The notes below the pieces were generated by a model. The model searched no databases, was not told the DNA's origin, and was given only the letters and a program-made list of their open reading frames with translations. The translations under genes were made by a program, and so were the position numbers. A stretch of DNA of 64,000 bases, from NCBI GenBank assembly GCA_050945515.1, contig JBMNTB010000009.1, forward strand, positions 1 to 64,000, given 5' to 3'. Position 1 is the first letter of the stretch. Each line of letters begins with the position of its first letter. Shown piece after piece: positions 1-9,260 of the stretch. This DNA comes from UBA1046 sp050945515 (lineage in GTDB: Bacteria > Bacillota > Clostridia > Saccharofermentanales > DTU023).

Positions 1-48
1 TTCATTCGTGTTTATATATAGTTTGAAAGGCATTATGGAGGTAAGTTA

Positions 49-417
49 ATGGCACGTATTGCCGGGGTAGATCTCCCCAAGGAAAAGCGAGTTGAAATAG
101 GGCTCACTTATATTTTCGGCATTGGCCTCACCAGATCAAATATTATTTTGGAAAAGTGCGATATCAATCCCGATACTCGAGTGAAGGATTTGACTGACGA
201 AGAGGTTTCGAAAATTCGTGAAGTGATCGATAGCACTTTTGTAGTCGAAGGCGATCTGCGCCGAGAGACAGCCATGAATATTAAGCGACTGGCTGAAATC
301 GGAAGCTATCGCGGGCGTCGTCATCGCAGCGGCCTGCCCGTTAGAGGGCAGAGGACAAAGACCAATGCCAGAACCAGAAAAGGTCCTCGCCGCACTATGG
401 CAAATAAGAAAAAATAG
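49..417 (+). CDS. rpsM: 30S ribosomal protein S13
   Basis: S13 sits in the head of the small ribosomal subunit and contacts the P-site tRNA and the intersubunit bridge. The 122-residue protein has the usual family length, opens with the typical ARIAGVDLP segment, carries the helix-two-turn-helix region around residues 15-60 and ends in the very basic tail (RTKTNARTRKGPRRT) expected to touch tRNA. The ATG is preceded by GGAGG at about 37-41. It is the first complete gene in the window and is followed 14 bases later by rpsK, in the order S13-S11-S4-alpha-L17 found in most Firmicutes. The promoter must lie upstream of the window. Identification is secure. Confidence 0.98.
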   Translation: MARIAGVDLPKEKRVEIGLTYIFGIGLTRSNIILEKCDINPDTRVKDLTDEEVSKIREVIDSTFVVEGDLRRETAMNIKRLAEIGSYRGRRHRSGLPVRGQRTKTNARTRKGPRRTMANKKK

Positions 418-431
418 GAGGAAGAGAGTAA

Positions 432-836
432 ATGGCAAAACCAAAAGGCAGAAGGCCGGCCGCTAGGACAAGACGTCGTGACCGCAAGAATATCGACCGC
501 GGCGCGGCCCATATTCATTCTTCCTTTAACAACACCATTGTGACGATTACTGATTTGGCCGGAAATGCAATATCTTGGTCGAGCTCGGGTTCACAGGGTA
601 TGCGCGGTTCGCGGAAAGGGACTCCCTTTGCCGCACAGCTGGCTGCAGAGCAGGCTGCCAGGGCAGCTGCAGAACATGGAATGCGCACAGTAGAAGTCTA
701 TGTCAAGGGTCCGGGATCAGGGCGTGAGTCAGCAATTCGCGCACTGGAAACTGCCGGACTGGAAGTGGTATCGATTAAGGATGTCACACCGATCCCGCAT
801 AATGGCTGCCGCCCACCCAAGCGCAGAAGAGTGTAG
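432..836 (+). CDS. rpsK: 30S ribosomal protein S11
   Basis: S11 belongs to the platform of the 30S subunit and helps form the cleft where mRNA leaves the E site. The 134-residue chain shows a basic N-terminus, the conserved HIHSSFNNTIVTITD core and the C-terminal PHNGCRPPKRRRV signature of the family. A GGAGG-like site (aggaggaagag) precedes the ATG. It lies between rpsM and rpsD with short spacers and is surely co-transcribed with them. Confidence 0.98.
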   Translation: MAKPKGRRPAARTRRRDRKNIDRGAAHIHSSFNNTIVTITDLAGNAISWSSSGSQGMRGSRKGTPFAAQLAAEQAARAAAEHGMRTVEVYVKGPGSGRESAIRALETAGLEVVSIKDVTPIPHNGCRPPKRRRV

Positions 837-852
837 TTAAGGAAGGTAAAAA

Positions 853-1482
853 ATGGCAAGATATACAGATGCTACCTGCAGACTCTGCCGCCGTGAAGGT
901 GCAAAATTATTTTTGAAGGGTCAAAGGTGTTATTCTCAAGAAAAATGTGCTTTAGGAAATCATCCCGGCGCGCGCAAAGGTGTTCCCGGCATGCATCCTC
1001 AGAGCAGAAGAAAACAATCGGAATATGGTATGCAGCTGCGTGCCAAACAAAGAACCAAGCGCTTCTATGGTGTTCTGGAATCTCAGTTCCGTCGCTTCTA
1101 TGCCCGTGCTGAGAGAATGCCTGGCAAAACAGGTGAAAATCTGCTGGCGCTGCTCGAACTACGTTTAGACAATATTGTCTATCGATTGGGATTTGCTGAA
1201 TCCAGAGCCCACGCCAGGCAGTTGGTAACGCATGGACATATTGAAGTTAACGGCAAGAAGCTTGATATTCCCTCAGCTACTTTAAGTGTAAATGATGAAG
1301 TCACAGTCTCTGAGAAAGCACGTAAATTTAAGATTTTTGAGGAGATGAGTGAGAGACCGGTACCAGGATGGCTGAGTGTTGATTCCTCAGCACTGAAAGG
1401 TACGGTTTTGAGCATACCGACGCGCGAAGAAGTCGACGTTGATGTGGAAGAGACCTTGATCGTTGAGCTTTACTCGAAGTAA
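853..1482 (+). CDS. rpsD: 30S ribosomal protein S4
   Basis: S4 is a primary 16S rRNA binder that nucleates assembly of the 30S body. In many bacteria it also represses its own operon; no leader structure for this could be judged here. The 209-residue protein contains an S4 RNA-binding domain around residues 95-160 (LELRLDNIVYRLGF..). The N-terminus holds cysteines at 9, 12, 26 and 32, which is the zinc-binding C+ form of S4. It starts at ATG after an aggaagg site and is followed 47 bases later by rpoA. Confidence 0.98.
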   Translation: MARYTDATCRLCRREGAKLFLKGQRCYSQEKCALGNHPGARKGVPGMHPQSRRKQSEYGMQLRAKQRTKRFYGVLESQFRRFYARAERMPGKTGENLLALLELRLDNIVYRLGFAESRAHARQLVTHGHIEVNGKKLDIPSATLSVNDEVTVSEKARKFKIFEEMSERPVPGWLSVDSSALKGTVLSIPTREEVDVDVEETLIVELYSK

Positions 1483-1529
1483 AAATTGAGGATCAAACTG
1501 CATGACTTTAAGTAGTTGAGGAGGCAGAA

Positions 1530-2486
1530 ATGTTTGAAAATAAGAACCCGGTAGTTGAATATTGTGATTTTAATGAAGACGGCTCCTACGGTAAATTTGT
1601 TGTTGAACCGCTCGTTCGTGGTTATGGCATAACTTTAGGTAATGCTTTGCGCCGTATTCTGTTGTCCTCATTGCCAGGTGCTGCTGTCACGGCTATTCGC
1701 ATTGATGGTATTTATCAGGAGTTTTCTACAATTCCGGGAGTGGTGGAAGATATTACCGAGATCATTCTCAATGTGAAGGCAATTTGTATTAAGTTGCATA
1801 CGGAGGGTCCTAAGACTGTTTACATTAATGTTGAAGAAGGCAAAACGGGTGAAGTGACTGCGGGAGATATTATTCGTGATGACGAAGTAGAGATAGTCAA
1901 TCCCGACTTGGTGCTCTGTACTCTTAACGGCAAAGGCCGCCTATTTATGGAGTTGCAAATCGAAAAGGGCGTAGGTTACTCAAGTGCCGAAAAAAATAAA
2001 ATTTCCAATCGGCCGATAGGTGTTATCCCTGTTGATTCTATCTTCAATCCAGTCAGAAAAGTTGATTACAAAGTTGAGGACACCCGTGTCGGACAGATAA
2101 CGGATTACGATAAATTGACAATGCTGATCTGGACGGATGGCACTATTGCTGCTAATGATGCACTGAGTGCTGCTTCGAAGATCCTGACAGATCATCTGCA
2201 TATGTTTGAAGACTTGACCCGTTCTGAAGTCCAGGAAGTTGCAGCAGCTGAAATTGTAGATGAGACTAGCGACAATTATATTTATGAAACGCTGATTGAG
2301 GACTTGGATTTTTCCGTAAGAACCTATAATTGTCTGAAACGTGCCGGAATCAATACTGTTGGCGATCTGATCACCCGTACCGAGGCCGATATGATGAAAG
2401 TTCGCAATCTTGGCAAAAAATCACTGGAGGAAGTGGTTCTGAAACTTGCAGAGATGGAACTGGCACTGGCAGATAATGATGACTAG
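1530..2486 (+). CDS. rpoA: DNA-directed RNA polymerase alpha subunit
   Basis: The alpha subunit dimerises to start RNA polymerase assembly, and its C-terminal domain contacts UP elements and activators. At 318 residues it has normal length. The N-terminal domain contains the RGYGITLGNALRRILLSSLPG segment region near residues 30-50, and the C-terminal domain has the helix-hairpin-helix region (AGINTVGDLITRTEADMMKVRNLG split around residues 272-296). The ATG follows a strong GAGGAGG site. Position between rpsD and rplQ is the canonical one. Confidence 0.98.
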   Translation: MFENKNPVVEYCDFNEDGSYGKFVVEPLVRGYGITLGNALRRILLSSLPGAAVTAIRIDGIYQEFSTIPGVVEDITEIILNVKAICIKLHTEGPKTVYINVEEGKTGEVTAGDIIRDDEVEIVNPDLVLCTLNGKGRLFMELQIEKGVGYSSAEKNKISNRPIGVIPVDSIFNPVRKVDYKVEDTRVGQITDYDKLTMLIWTDGTIAANDALSAASKILTDHLHMFEDLTRSEVQEVAAAEIVDETSDNYIYETLIEDLDFSVRTYNCLKRAGINTVGDLITRTEADMMKVRNLGKKSLEEVVLKLAEMELALADNDD

Positions 2487-2514
2487 CAAGTGCTGAAGAG
2501 GAGGATATAGATAA

Positions 2515-3039
2515 ATGTCCGGATATAGAAAACTTGGCCGTCCTACCGGAGCGCGCATGTCAATGCTTAGAGGACAGGTCACGAGCCTGATAGTTAATGG
2601 CTCGATTAAAACCACTAAAACCAGAGCCAAAGAGGTACAGCGAATTGCTGAGAAGCTAATTACTCTGGCTGTGAAAGAAAAAGATAATTATACGTCCAGG
2701 GAAGTAAAGGTCTCTGCTGCCAAGCTTGATAGCAAAGGCAGGAAAATATTGCGGACAGCTACTTCCAAGCATGGCAATATATATGATGTAGTTGAACGTG
2801 AAACTAAGACACAAACTGTCTCTGTAGATAAACCTTCCAGGCTTGCTGCCAGACGTAAAATGATTGCCATGATGAATGAACAGCATACAGCGGAGGGCAA
2901 TCGCATCAATACTGTCAATTATTTGTTCAGTGATGTTGCGGAACGCTATGTTGGCAGACAGGGCGGCTACACGCGTATCATCCCTCTAGGTCCAAGGCGC
3001 GGCGATGCCGCTGAAATGGTTATCTTGGAGCTTGTTTAA
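2515..3039 (+). CDS. rplQ: 50S ribosomal protein L17, long form
   Basis: L17 lies near the exit of the peptide tunnel on the 50S subunit. The N-terminal region (residues 1-60, YRKLGRPTGARMSMLRGQ) and the C-terminal region (GGYTRIIPLGPRRGDAAEMVILEL) are typical. The protein is 174 residues, while the commonest form has about 110-130. The additional residues form a charged middle stretch, roughly residues 60-125, between the two conserved parts. The ATG follows a gaggaggata site 28 bases after rpoA. This is the last ribosomal gene of the operon in the window. Confidence 0.96.
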   Translation: MSGYRKLGRPTGARMSMLRGQVTSLIVNGSIKTTKTRAKEVQRIAEKLITLAVKEKDNYTSREVKVSAAKLDSKGRKILRTATSKHGNIYDVVERETKTQTVSVDKPSRLAARRKMIAMMNEQHTAEGNRINTVNYLFSDVAERYVGRQGGYTRIIPLGPRRGDAAEMVILELV

Positions 3040-3164
3040 CCAATAGAGCCACTGTCCTATCGCTGTGGGCATCTTAATTTGAAACGGCCAACTTGTGTTA
3101 TTTTGAAGGACTGACGGCTATAGCTATCAGTCCTTTATCCAATATTTGGGAGTTATCTGCGCAA

Positions 3165-4991
3165 GTGGAAGCAATATTTGAGCGTGAAATTGAAAAGATT
3201 GAGACAGGTGTGCTGCTTAAGGACATCAGCTTCACCTATGATCTGGGTTTGCCGCAGGAAACTAAAGCTCTAAGTAATATCAATCTGGAGGTTAGGGCAG
3301 GTCAGCATGTGGCTGTGCTGGGACATAATGGGTCCGGCAAGTCTACTCTGGCGCATTTAATCAATGCCTTATTGTTGCCTCAAGAAGGTAATATTGTAAT
3401 TTTTGGCCGTGAACCCTCTGACAATGAAGCAATCTGGGAAATTAGATGCCGGTCCGGCATGGTTTTCCAGAATCCTGATAACCAGATTATAGGTACAACA
3501 TTGGAGGAGGATGTAGCTTTTGGTCCGGAGAACTTAGGTCTGCCTCAAAGCGAGTTAAGGCGGAGAGTTGATTTCGCCTTGGAACAAGTTGGATTGACAG
3601 AGTTGGCACAAAGACCACCTCACACACTTTCCGGCGGTCAGAAGCAAAAATTGGCGATTGCCGGCATTTTAGCCATGGAACCAAGCTGCCTGATCCTGGA
3701 CGAGGCTACGGCAATGCTTGATCCGGCCTCCAGAAATGATTTTATGGATTTGGTTTTGAGACTGCGTGCAGAGCGCGAGCTGACCATAATCAATATCACC
3801 CATAATATGGAAGAGGTGCTGCTGGCTGATTATATCTATGTTGTTCATAATGGCAAGATAGCCTTGCACGGTACGGCATCTGATATCTTCGATCAGGCGG
3901 AATTGATTCGCAGTATGGGACTTGATGTGCCGGTTCATATTGAAATTGCCGGGGAAATTGCCCGCTTGACGGATCAGCCGCTGCAAGCGGCGGAAGCTTT
4001 TTCTCTGGTTGATGCAATTAAAGCGGTGAACTGTAGATTGTCTGATCCGCCGCAAGCACGTTCCGGGTTAACTAAGAATGGAGAAGCCGGACAGACCTTT
4101 TCGCCTTCGACAAATGATGATTTTCCTGAGCGCAAGACTCTGGTGCGGGTAAGAGGATTATCGTACACCTACAATCCTGACTTGGAGCAGAGTGTCAAGG
4201 CTTTAAGCGACCTTTCGCTTGATATTTACGAGGGAGAATTCCTGGGTATTGCCGGCCACAGCGGTTCAGGCAAGTCAACTTTTATTCAGCATTTAAATGG
4301 TTTGATCCGTCCCGAGCCGGGAGTAGTAGAAGTTATGGGGCTTGATGTGTCCGTTAAGAAAAATATCCGCAAGGTGCGTGAGCATCTCGGTTTGCTGTTC
4401 CAGTATCCGGAGCAGCAGTTATTTGAGGAGACAGTAGCTGCGGATATTGCCTTCGGGCCCAAGCAGATGGGTCTGTCACCGGCGGAGATTGAGTTGCGGG
4501 TTAGAGAGGCAGCTGAATTGACAGGTTTAGAGCCGGCTCTGCTTGATCGTTCACCTTTTGATCTGTCCGGCGGACAAATGCGCAGAGTAGCTATTGCCGG
4601 AATCTTGGCTATGAAGCCGAATATTCTGGTGCTGGATGAGCCGACTGCGGGTCTGGATCCTGCCGGTAGAGATGAATTGCTGAACTATATTCAGCGCTTG
4701 CAGGAAAAGGGGCAGACGATCGTGATGATTTCTCACGACATGGATCAGCTGGCAGGTCTGTGTGACAGAATTTTGGTTTTGAAAGATGGCGTCAAGTATT
4801 TGCTCGGCACTCCGGCTGAGGTATTTGAGGCTGAAGAGGCTATTGTGAGTGCCGGACTGGCTATGCCGCGTACCAAGATATTCCTGGAGCAACTGTCTAA
4901 GATTGATCCCTCCATTCGAACAGATATTTTTACCCCTAAAGAGGCTGCTCGAGAATTATACTGCCATTATCAGGCGGGAGGAGGGGCCTAA
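3165..4991 (+). CDS. ecfA: ECF transporter energy-coupling ATPase, EcfA1-EcfA2 fusion
   Basis: Two complete ABC ATPase domains sit in a single chain. The first has Walker A GHNGSGKST (about residues 54-62 from this start), the signature LSGGQKQKL and an ILDEATAMLDP Walker B. The second has GHSGSGKST (about residues 363-371), LSGGQMRRV and VLDEPTAGLDP. They are joined by a linker of about 70 residues. In most Firmicutes ecfA1 and ecfA2 are separate genes between rplQ and ecfT; here they are fused. The proteins power uptake of vitamins through exchangeable S components, of which RibU at 23.2 kb is a likely client. The start is uncertain: the open frame extends to a TTG at 3093 without a ribosome binding site. 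GTG at 3165 has GGGAG 12 bases upstream. It overlaps ecfT by one base. Confidence 0.93.
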   Translation: MEAIFEREIEKIETGVLLKDISFTYDLGLPQETKALSNINLEVRAGQHVAVLGHNGSGKSTLAHLINALLLPQEGNIVIFGREPSDNEAIWEIRCRSGMVFQNPDNQIIGTTLEEDVAFGPENLGLPQSELRRRVDFALEQVGLTELAQRPPHTLSGGQKQKLAIAGILAMEPSCLILDEATAMLDPASRNDFMDLVLRLRAERELTIINITHNMEEVLLADYIYVVHNGKIALHGTASDIFDQAELIRSMGLDVPVHIEIAGEIARLTDQPLQAAEAFSLVDAIKAVNCRLSDPPQARSGLTKNGEAGQTFSPSTNDDFPERKTLVRVRGLSYTYNPDLEQSVKALSDLSLDIYEGEFLGIAGHSGSGKSTFIQHLNGLIRPEPGVVEVMGLDVSVKKNIRKVREHLGLLFQYPEQQLFEETVAADIAFGPKQMGLSPAEIELRVREAAELTGLEPALLDRSPFDLSGGQMRRVAIAGILAMKPNILVLDEPTAGLDPAGRDELLNYIQRLQEKGQTIVMISHDMDQLAGLCDRILVLKDGVKYLLGTPAEVFEAEEAIVSAGLAMPRTKIFLEQLSKIDPSIRTDIFTPKEAARELYCHYQAGGGA

Positions 4992-5803
4992 TGGGACAGC
5001 AAATCGTATTAGGTCAATATGTTCCCGGATCTTCCTTCCTGCATAGGTTGGATCCCCGTACCAAGCTGATATCGGCTATTTTGCTGATGATTCTGTCCTT
5101 GTCCAGTATGTCGGCTGTCTCATTGTCAGTTCTTGCTTTGGTAGTTTTGGGTTTGATGCTCTTATCACGGCTTAAGATCGGATTGATTTTAAGAACAATT
5201 CGTCCGATTATGCTTTTGCTCCTATTTGCTTTCCTGTTTAATCTGTTTACCGGTAAAGGTGAGATCATCTTTTCTTATGGCTTTATTGTGATCAGAGAGG
5301 ATGGCCTGGTGAGGGCAATTAAGATACTGGTGCGGCTGGTCTTATTAGTCTTATCAACTTCAATTCTGATCACATTGACGACGACACCGATTCTGATTGC
5401 CGATGCGATTGAGAGTCTGCTCAGTCCGCTCAAGCGGCTGCGTTTTCCTGTTCATGAGATTTCCATGATGATGTCGATTGCTCTGCGCTTTATTCCGACT
5501 CTGCTGGATGAAATGCAGAAGATTATGAAGGCGCAGTCTTCGCGTGGGGCTGATTATGACACAGGCAATGCTTTGAAGCGCGCACGGGGTTTTGTTAGTA
5601 TTCTTGTACCTCTTTTCATTTCCTCGTTCCGACGAGCTGATGACTTGGCTACAGCTATGGAGGCCAGATGTTACAGAGGCGGTAAAAACCGGACCAGACT
5701 GAAGGTGATTAAATATTCACGTCTGGATCTGCTGTTTGCCGCCATGATGATTCTGACGGCTGTGGCCGTATATGCTTTACCTATTGTTTTCCCCGGGCTT
5801 TAA
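4991..5803 (+). CDS. ecfT: ECF transporter transmembrane coupling protein EcfT
   Basis: EcfT is the membrane scaffold that links the ATPases to the substrate-binding S components of group II ECF importers. The 270-residue protein has several hydrophobic segments (about residues 25-60, 70-90, 105-130, 245-265). It has the cytoplasmic coupling region with SSRGADYD near residue 180 and KRARGF near residue 197, matching the two Ala-Arg-Gly-type motifs of the family. Its ATG overlaps the TAA of the ATPase gene by one base, so translation is probably coupled. Confidence 0.95.
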   Translation: MGQQIVLGQYVPGSSFLHRLDPRTKLISAILLMILSLSSMSAVSLSVLALVVLGLMLLSRLKIGLILRTIRPIMLLLLFAFLFNLFTGKGEIIFSYGFIVIREDGLVRAIKILVRLVLLVLSTSILITLTTTPILIADAIESLLSPLKRLRFPVHEISMMMSIALRFIPTLLDEMQKIMKAQSSRGADYDTGNALKRARGFVSILVPLFISSFRRADDLATAMEARCYRGGKNRTRLKVIKYSRLDLLFAAMMILTAVAVYALPIVFPGL

Positions 5804-5849
5804 GCTTGATGGGTTAGGGATAGATTGCAGTAGCACAGGGAGCTGATAT

Positions 5850-6824
5850 ATGTTCTATTATCTCGGGCTTGATATTGGTGGCAGTTATCTTAAACTCGGG
5901 TTGTTAAACGAGGAAGGCAAATTATTGACTGCTGAGGAGCACGCTCACACAAATGTTTTGTCAGCAGACCATATTGTAGCGGAAATCGACAGCATGATTG
6001 TTGCCATGCTGAGAAATGCGCAACTATCAGTTCAGGATGTTCGGGCTTTAGGTGTCGGTGTTCCCGGCTATGTCGATAATGAAACAGGCTGGATCCTTAA
6101 TACCAATAATCTGCCCTTTCATCTATTTCCGTTGCGAGACAGTCTCAACAGTTTGCCGGGGATTCCGGTCTATCTGGCCAATGATGCCAATCTGGCGGCG
6201 TTAGCCGAGAGTAGGTCAGGCGCCGGCAGAGCGTGTAATTTTATGCTGATGATAACTCTAGGAACCGGTATCGGGGGAGGGATTATCATCAATGGGGATT
6301 TATATGAGGGGTATAATGGGGCAGCTTCTGAATTAGGGCATCATGTAATTCGTTTGGGAGGTGAAAAATGCACCTGTGGCAGGCGGGGATGCTATGAGGT
6401 TTATGCTTCGGCTACTGCTCTGAAAAGGATTACGGCTGAAGCTGCCAGAGAAAATCCTAAGTCCGGTCTGGCCGGTCTGATAGCGGAACACGGAGGAGTG
6501 GTTACAGGTAAAACAGCCTTTATGGCGAGAGATCTCGGCGATGAAGTAGCTGCTGCTGTGATCGCCGAATATACTGCTAATGTCGCAGAGGGCTGTGCTA
6601 ATCTGGTTAATATATTGATGCCGGAGCTAATTGTTCTGGGTGGCGGCATCAGTCAGGCTGGTGAGGATTTTCTGGCTGAGGTTGCTGCGCAAGTTTATGA
6701 ACTGATATATTTGCCGCCGCTGTGTACTCGTCCGACTTTTGCTCTGGCAGAGCTGGGAAATGAGGCGGGCGTTATAGGAGCGGCTTTCTATGCTATGGAC
6801 TGCCTCAACAAAGGTACAAAATGA
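5850..6824 (+). CDS. ROK family sugar kinase (glucokinase-like)
   Basis: ROK kinases phosphorylate glucose or related hexoses with ATP in the cytoplasm. The 324-residue protein opens with the phosphate-binding motif LGLDIGGSYLKLGLL, has the LGTGIGGGIIINGDL segment near residue 142, and carries the zinc-binding set typical of ROK proteins (GHH near residue 167 and CTCGRRGC near 178-185). The substrate cannot be fixed from sequence; glucose or N-acetylated hexoses are the usual ones. The gene overlaps truA by four bases (ATGA), which suggests an operon with the ECF genes and truA. Confidence 0.9.
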   Translation: MFYYLGLDIGGSYLKLGLLNEEGKLLTAEEHAHTNVLSADHIVAEIDSMIVAMLRNAQLSVQDVRALGVGVPGYVDNETGWILNTNNLPFHLFPLRDSLNSLPGIPVYLANDANLAALAESRSGAGRACNFMLMITLGTGIGGGIIINGDLYEGYNGAASELGHHVIRLGGEKCTCGRRGCYEVYASATALKRITAEAARENPKSGLAGLIAEHGGVVTGKTAFMARDLGDEVAAAVIAEYTANVAEGCANLVNILMPELIVLGGGISQAGEDFLAEVAAQVYELIYLPPLCTRPTFALAELGNEAGVIGAAFYAMDCLNKGTK

Positions 6825-7651
6825 TTGCAGGTCGGAAACGTAAAATTGCTTTAGCGGTTGAATATGACGGCAGTTGCTTTCATGGCTGGCAACGCCAGCA
6901 AAATGCGTTGTCTGTACAAGAAATTCTGGAAAGCGCCTGGCTGGGACTTACAGGTGAAGAAATAGTAATCACCGGCTGCAGCCGAACTGATGCCGGTGTA
7001 TCGGCACGGCGTCATATTTCTCATTTCTGCACCGCAACTTCTATCCCTGATGAAAAAATTTTCCTGGCTCTGAACAGTAAATTGCGTCCCGGTCTTTCAG
7101 TCCTGGCCAGTAGGGGAGTGCCTGCTAATTTTAATGCCAGATACGGGGCCTTAGGCAAGACCTATAGCTACAGATTATTGTGCTCGCCGGCCAGGCCGGC
7201 GATTGAGCGCAGAACTTGCGCTTGGTTACCTCTAGAGCCTGATTACAGTTTAATGACTTCAAGTCTGAATTATTTTATCGGGGAGCATGATTTTTCGTCT
7301 TTGATGGATCAGGGCAGTCCCAGTAAAAGGCATCGCCGCACAATTTTTGACCTGGTGTTGGCACGGGAAGAAATTGACAGGCTTATGGGAACAGAATATC
7401 TATTAACTGTAACAGGTGATGGCTTTTTATATCATATGGTGCGTATACTAATGGGTACAATAGTAGCAGTAGGACAGAAAAAGATTGCTCTTTGTGATAT
7501 TGCGGCCCTGATTGAGCAGAAAGATCGAACTAAGATGGGTATCACTATGCCGGCGGCAGGGCTAGTCTTAGAAAAGGTATTTTATTGTCACAATCTATTT
7601 GACAATGATTCGTGGCCCTATGCCAGAGGAGATGAAAATGGAAAATATTAA
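6821..7651 (+). CDS. truA: tRNA pseudouridine(38-40) synthase TruA
   Basis: TruA converts uridines 38-40 of the tRNA anticodon arm to pseudouridine. The 276-residue protein has the family motif with the catalytic aspartate (CSRTDAGVSARRHISHF, Asp at about residue 53), the EYDGSCFHGWQRQ N-terminus and a C-terminal FLYHMVRILMGTIV segment. It follows the ROK kinase with an overlapping stop/start. Its end overlaps the start of the next gene by 14 bases. In many Firmicutes truA also lies directly downstream of ecfT; here a kinase gene is inserted between them. Confidence 0.96.
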   Translation: MIAGRKRKIALAVEYDGSCFHGWQRQQNALSVQEILESAWLGLTGEEIVITGCSRTDAGVSARRHISHFCTATSIPDEKIFLALNSKLRPGLSVLASRGVPANFNARYGALGKTYSYRLLCSPARPAIERRTCAWLPLEPDYSLMTSSLNYFIGEHDFSSLMDQGSPSKRHRRTIFDLVLAREEIDRLMGTEYLLTVTGDGFLYHMVRILMGTIVAVGQKKIALCDIAALIEQKDRTKMGITMPAAGLVLEKVFYCHNLFDNDSWPYARGDENGKY

Positions 7652-9098
7652 CTGGAATCTTCGTACCAATATGACTATGTTGACTGATTTTTACGAACTC
7701 ACAATGGCTAACGGGTATTTGCTGCACGGGATGAAGGACAAGATTGCCTGTTTTGATCTGTATTTCAGGAACATTCCCGATTCAGGCGGTTTTGCCATTA
7801 TGGCGGGCGTAGAGCAGATGATCGACTATTTGTCCGATCTGCATTTTACTGATTCCGATATTAAGTATTTGTCTGAACAGGGCGTTTTTTGCCAGGAATT
7901 TTTGCATTATCTGCGTAATTTTAAGTTTTCCTGTGATGTCTGGTGCATACCGGAGGGAATGCCGATTTTCCCCAATGAACCGATTGTCAAAGTCCAAGGC
8001 CCAATTATGCAAGCACAGATGATTGAGACTATGTTGTTAGTCACAATAAACCATCAAAGCCTGATTGCAACAAAAGCTTCCAGAATAGTTCGGGCAGCGG
8101 CAGGGAGGCCGGTATTGGAATTTGGTGCCCGAAGAGCACAGGGATACGATGCTTCTGTGCTGGGAGCCAGAGCAGCTTATATTGCCGGTGTCGCCGGCAC
8201 TTCGTGTACTATTGCCGGACAACAGTTTGGGATTCCCAGTCTGGGCACTATGGCTCACAGCTGGGTACAGGCCTTTGAAAATGAATTTGAGGCTTTTAAG
8301 GCTTATGCGCTGGCTTTCCCTGACGACTGCCTCTTGTTGGTGGATACCTATAATACTCTGAAAAGCGGTGTCCCCAATGCAATCCGCACCGCCAAGGAAG
8401 TTTTGGAACCTATGGGCAAACGCCTCTTAGGCATCAGGATTGACTCCGGAGATCTGACCTATATGACGGTTGAAACACGCAAAATGCTGGATGCAGCCGG
8501 CCTGGAAGATTGTAAGATAACCGTCTCGAATTCGATGGATGAATATTTAATTCGTGAATTGATCCACCAGGGTGCCTGCATTGACTCTTTTGGAGTGGGA
8601 GAGCGACTGATTACGTCCAGGTCAGAGCCGGTTTTCGGTGGCGTCTATAAATTGAGTGCGATCGGTAAGGCTGGGCAGAAACTGGAACCCCGCATGAAGA
8701 TTTCTGATAACACTGAGAAAGTGACAAATCCCGGCTGCAAAGAGTTATGGCGCTTCTACGATCGGGAAAGCGGCAAAGCACTTGCCGACCTGATTACCTT
8801 GGAAGGCGAAATGATTGCCGAGGATGAGCCATATGAGATATTTGATCCGCTGCATACCTGGAAACGAAAGACCCTGGATAATTTCGTCGCTAAAAAGCTT
8901 TTGGAACCGGTTTTCAAACAGGGTGTGCTGGTATATAGGCGTCGGGATATTGAAGAAATTCGCACCTATTGCGCCAGTCAGCTGGAGACTCTGTATGAGA
9001 CATCCAAGCGCTTTGAGTACCCGCAGATATACTATGTTGATCTCTCGCAGAAACTGTGGGATCTGAGAGAGAATTATCTGCGCCGGCATTCCTGGTGA
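7638..9098 (+). CDS. pncB: nicotinate phosphoribosyltransferase
   Basis: The enzyme joins nicotinate to PRPP to give nicotinate mononucleotide, the salvage entry into NAD synthesis. The 486-residue protein has the N-terminal signature MLTDFYELTMANGYL and the HSWVQAFENEFEAF and RIDSGDL segments of the family. Its length fits the long bacterial form. The ATG at 7638 is chosen because AGAGGAG lies six bases upstream; it overlaps the 3-prime end of truA by 14 bases. No terminator with a clear T-run follows before the next transcription unit. Confidence 0.93.
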   Translation: MENINWNLRTNMTMLTDFYELTMANGYLLHGMKDKIACFDLYFRNIPDSGGFAIMAGVEQMIDYLSDLHFTDSDIKYLSEQGVFCQEFLHYLRNFKFSCDVWCIPEGMPIFPNEPIVKVQGPIMQAQMIETMLLVTINHQSLIATKASRIVRAAAGRPVLEFGARRAQGYDASVLGARAAYIAGVAGTSCTIAGQQFGIPSLGTMAHSWVQAFENEFEAFKAYALAFPDDCLLLVDTYNTLKSGVPNAIRTAKEVLEPMGKRLLGIRIDSGDLTYMTVETRKMLDAAGLEDCKITVSNSMDEYLIRELIHQGACIDSFGVGERLITSRSEPVFGGVYKLSAIGKAGQKLEPRMKISDNTEKVTNPGCKELWRFYDRESGKALADLITLEGEMIAEDEPYEIFDPLHTWKRKTLDNFVAKKLLEPVFKQGVLVYRRRDIEEIRTYCASQLETLYETSKRFEYPQIYYVDLSQKLWDLRENYLRRHSW

Positions 9099-9260
9099 AA
9101 ATGTGCTTATTATCCAGGGAGCCGCTGGTTGGCTTTATTCAAAGTGTGAATTATAATACATTATGAGAGAGTCCTGTTTATCCGGTACTGATTATCCTGA
9201 GATAGGATGATGTGTATAAATGCCGTCTTGTACGGCTAAAGTATAAAAAAGGAGGAAAAT

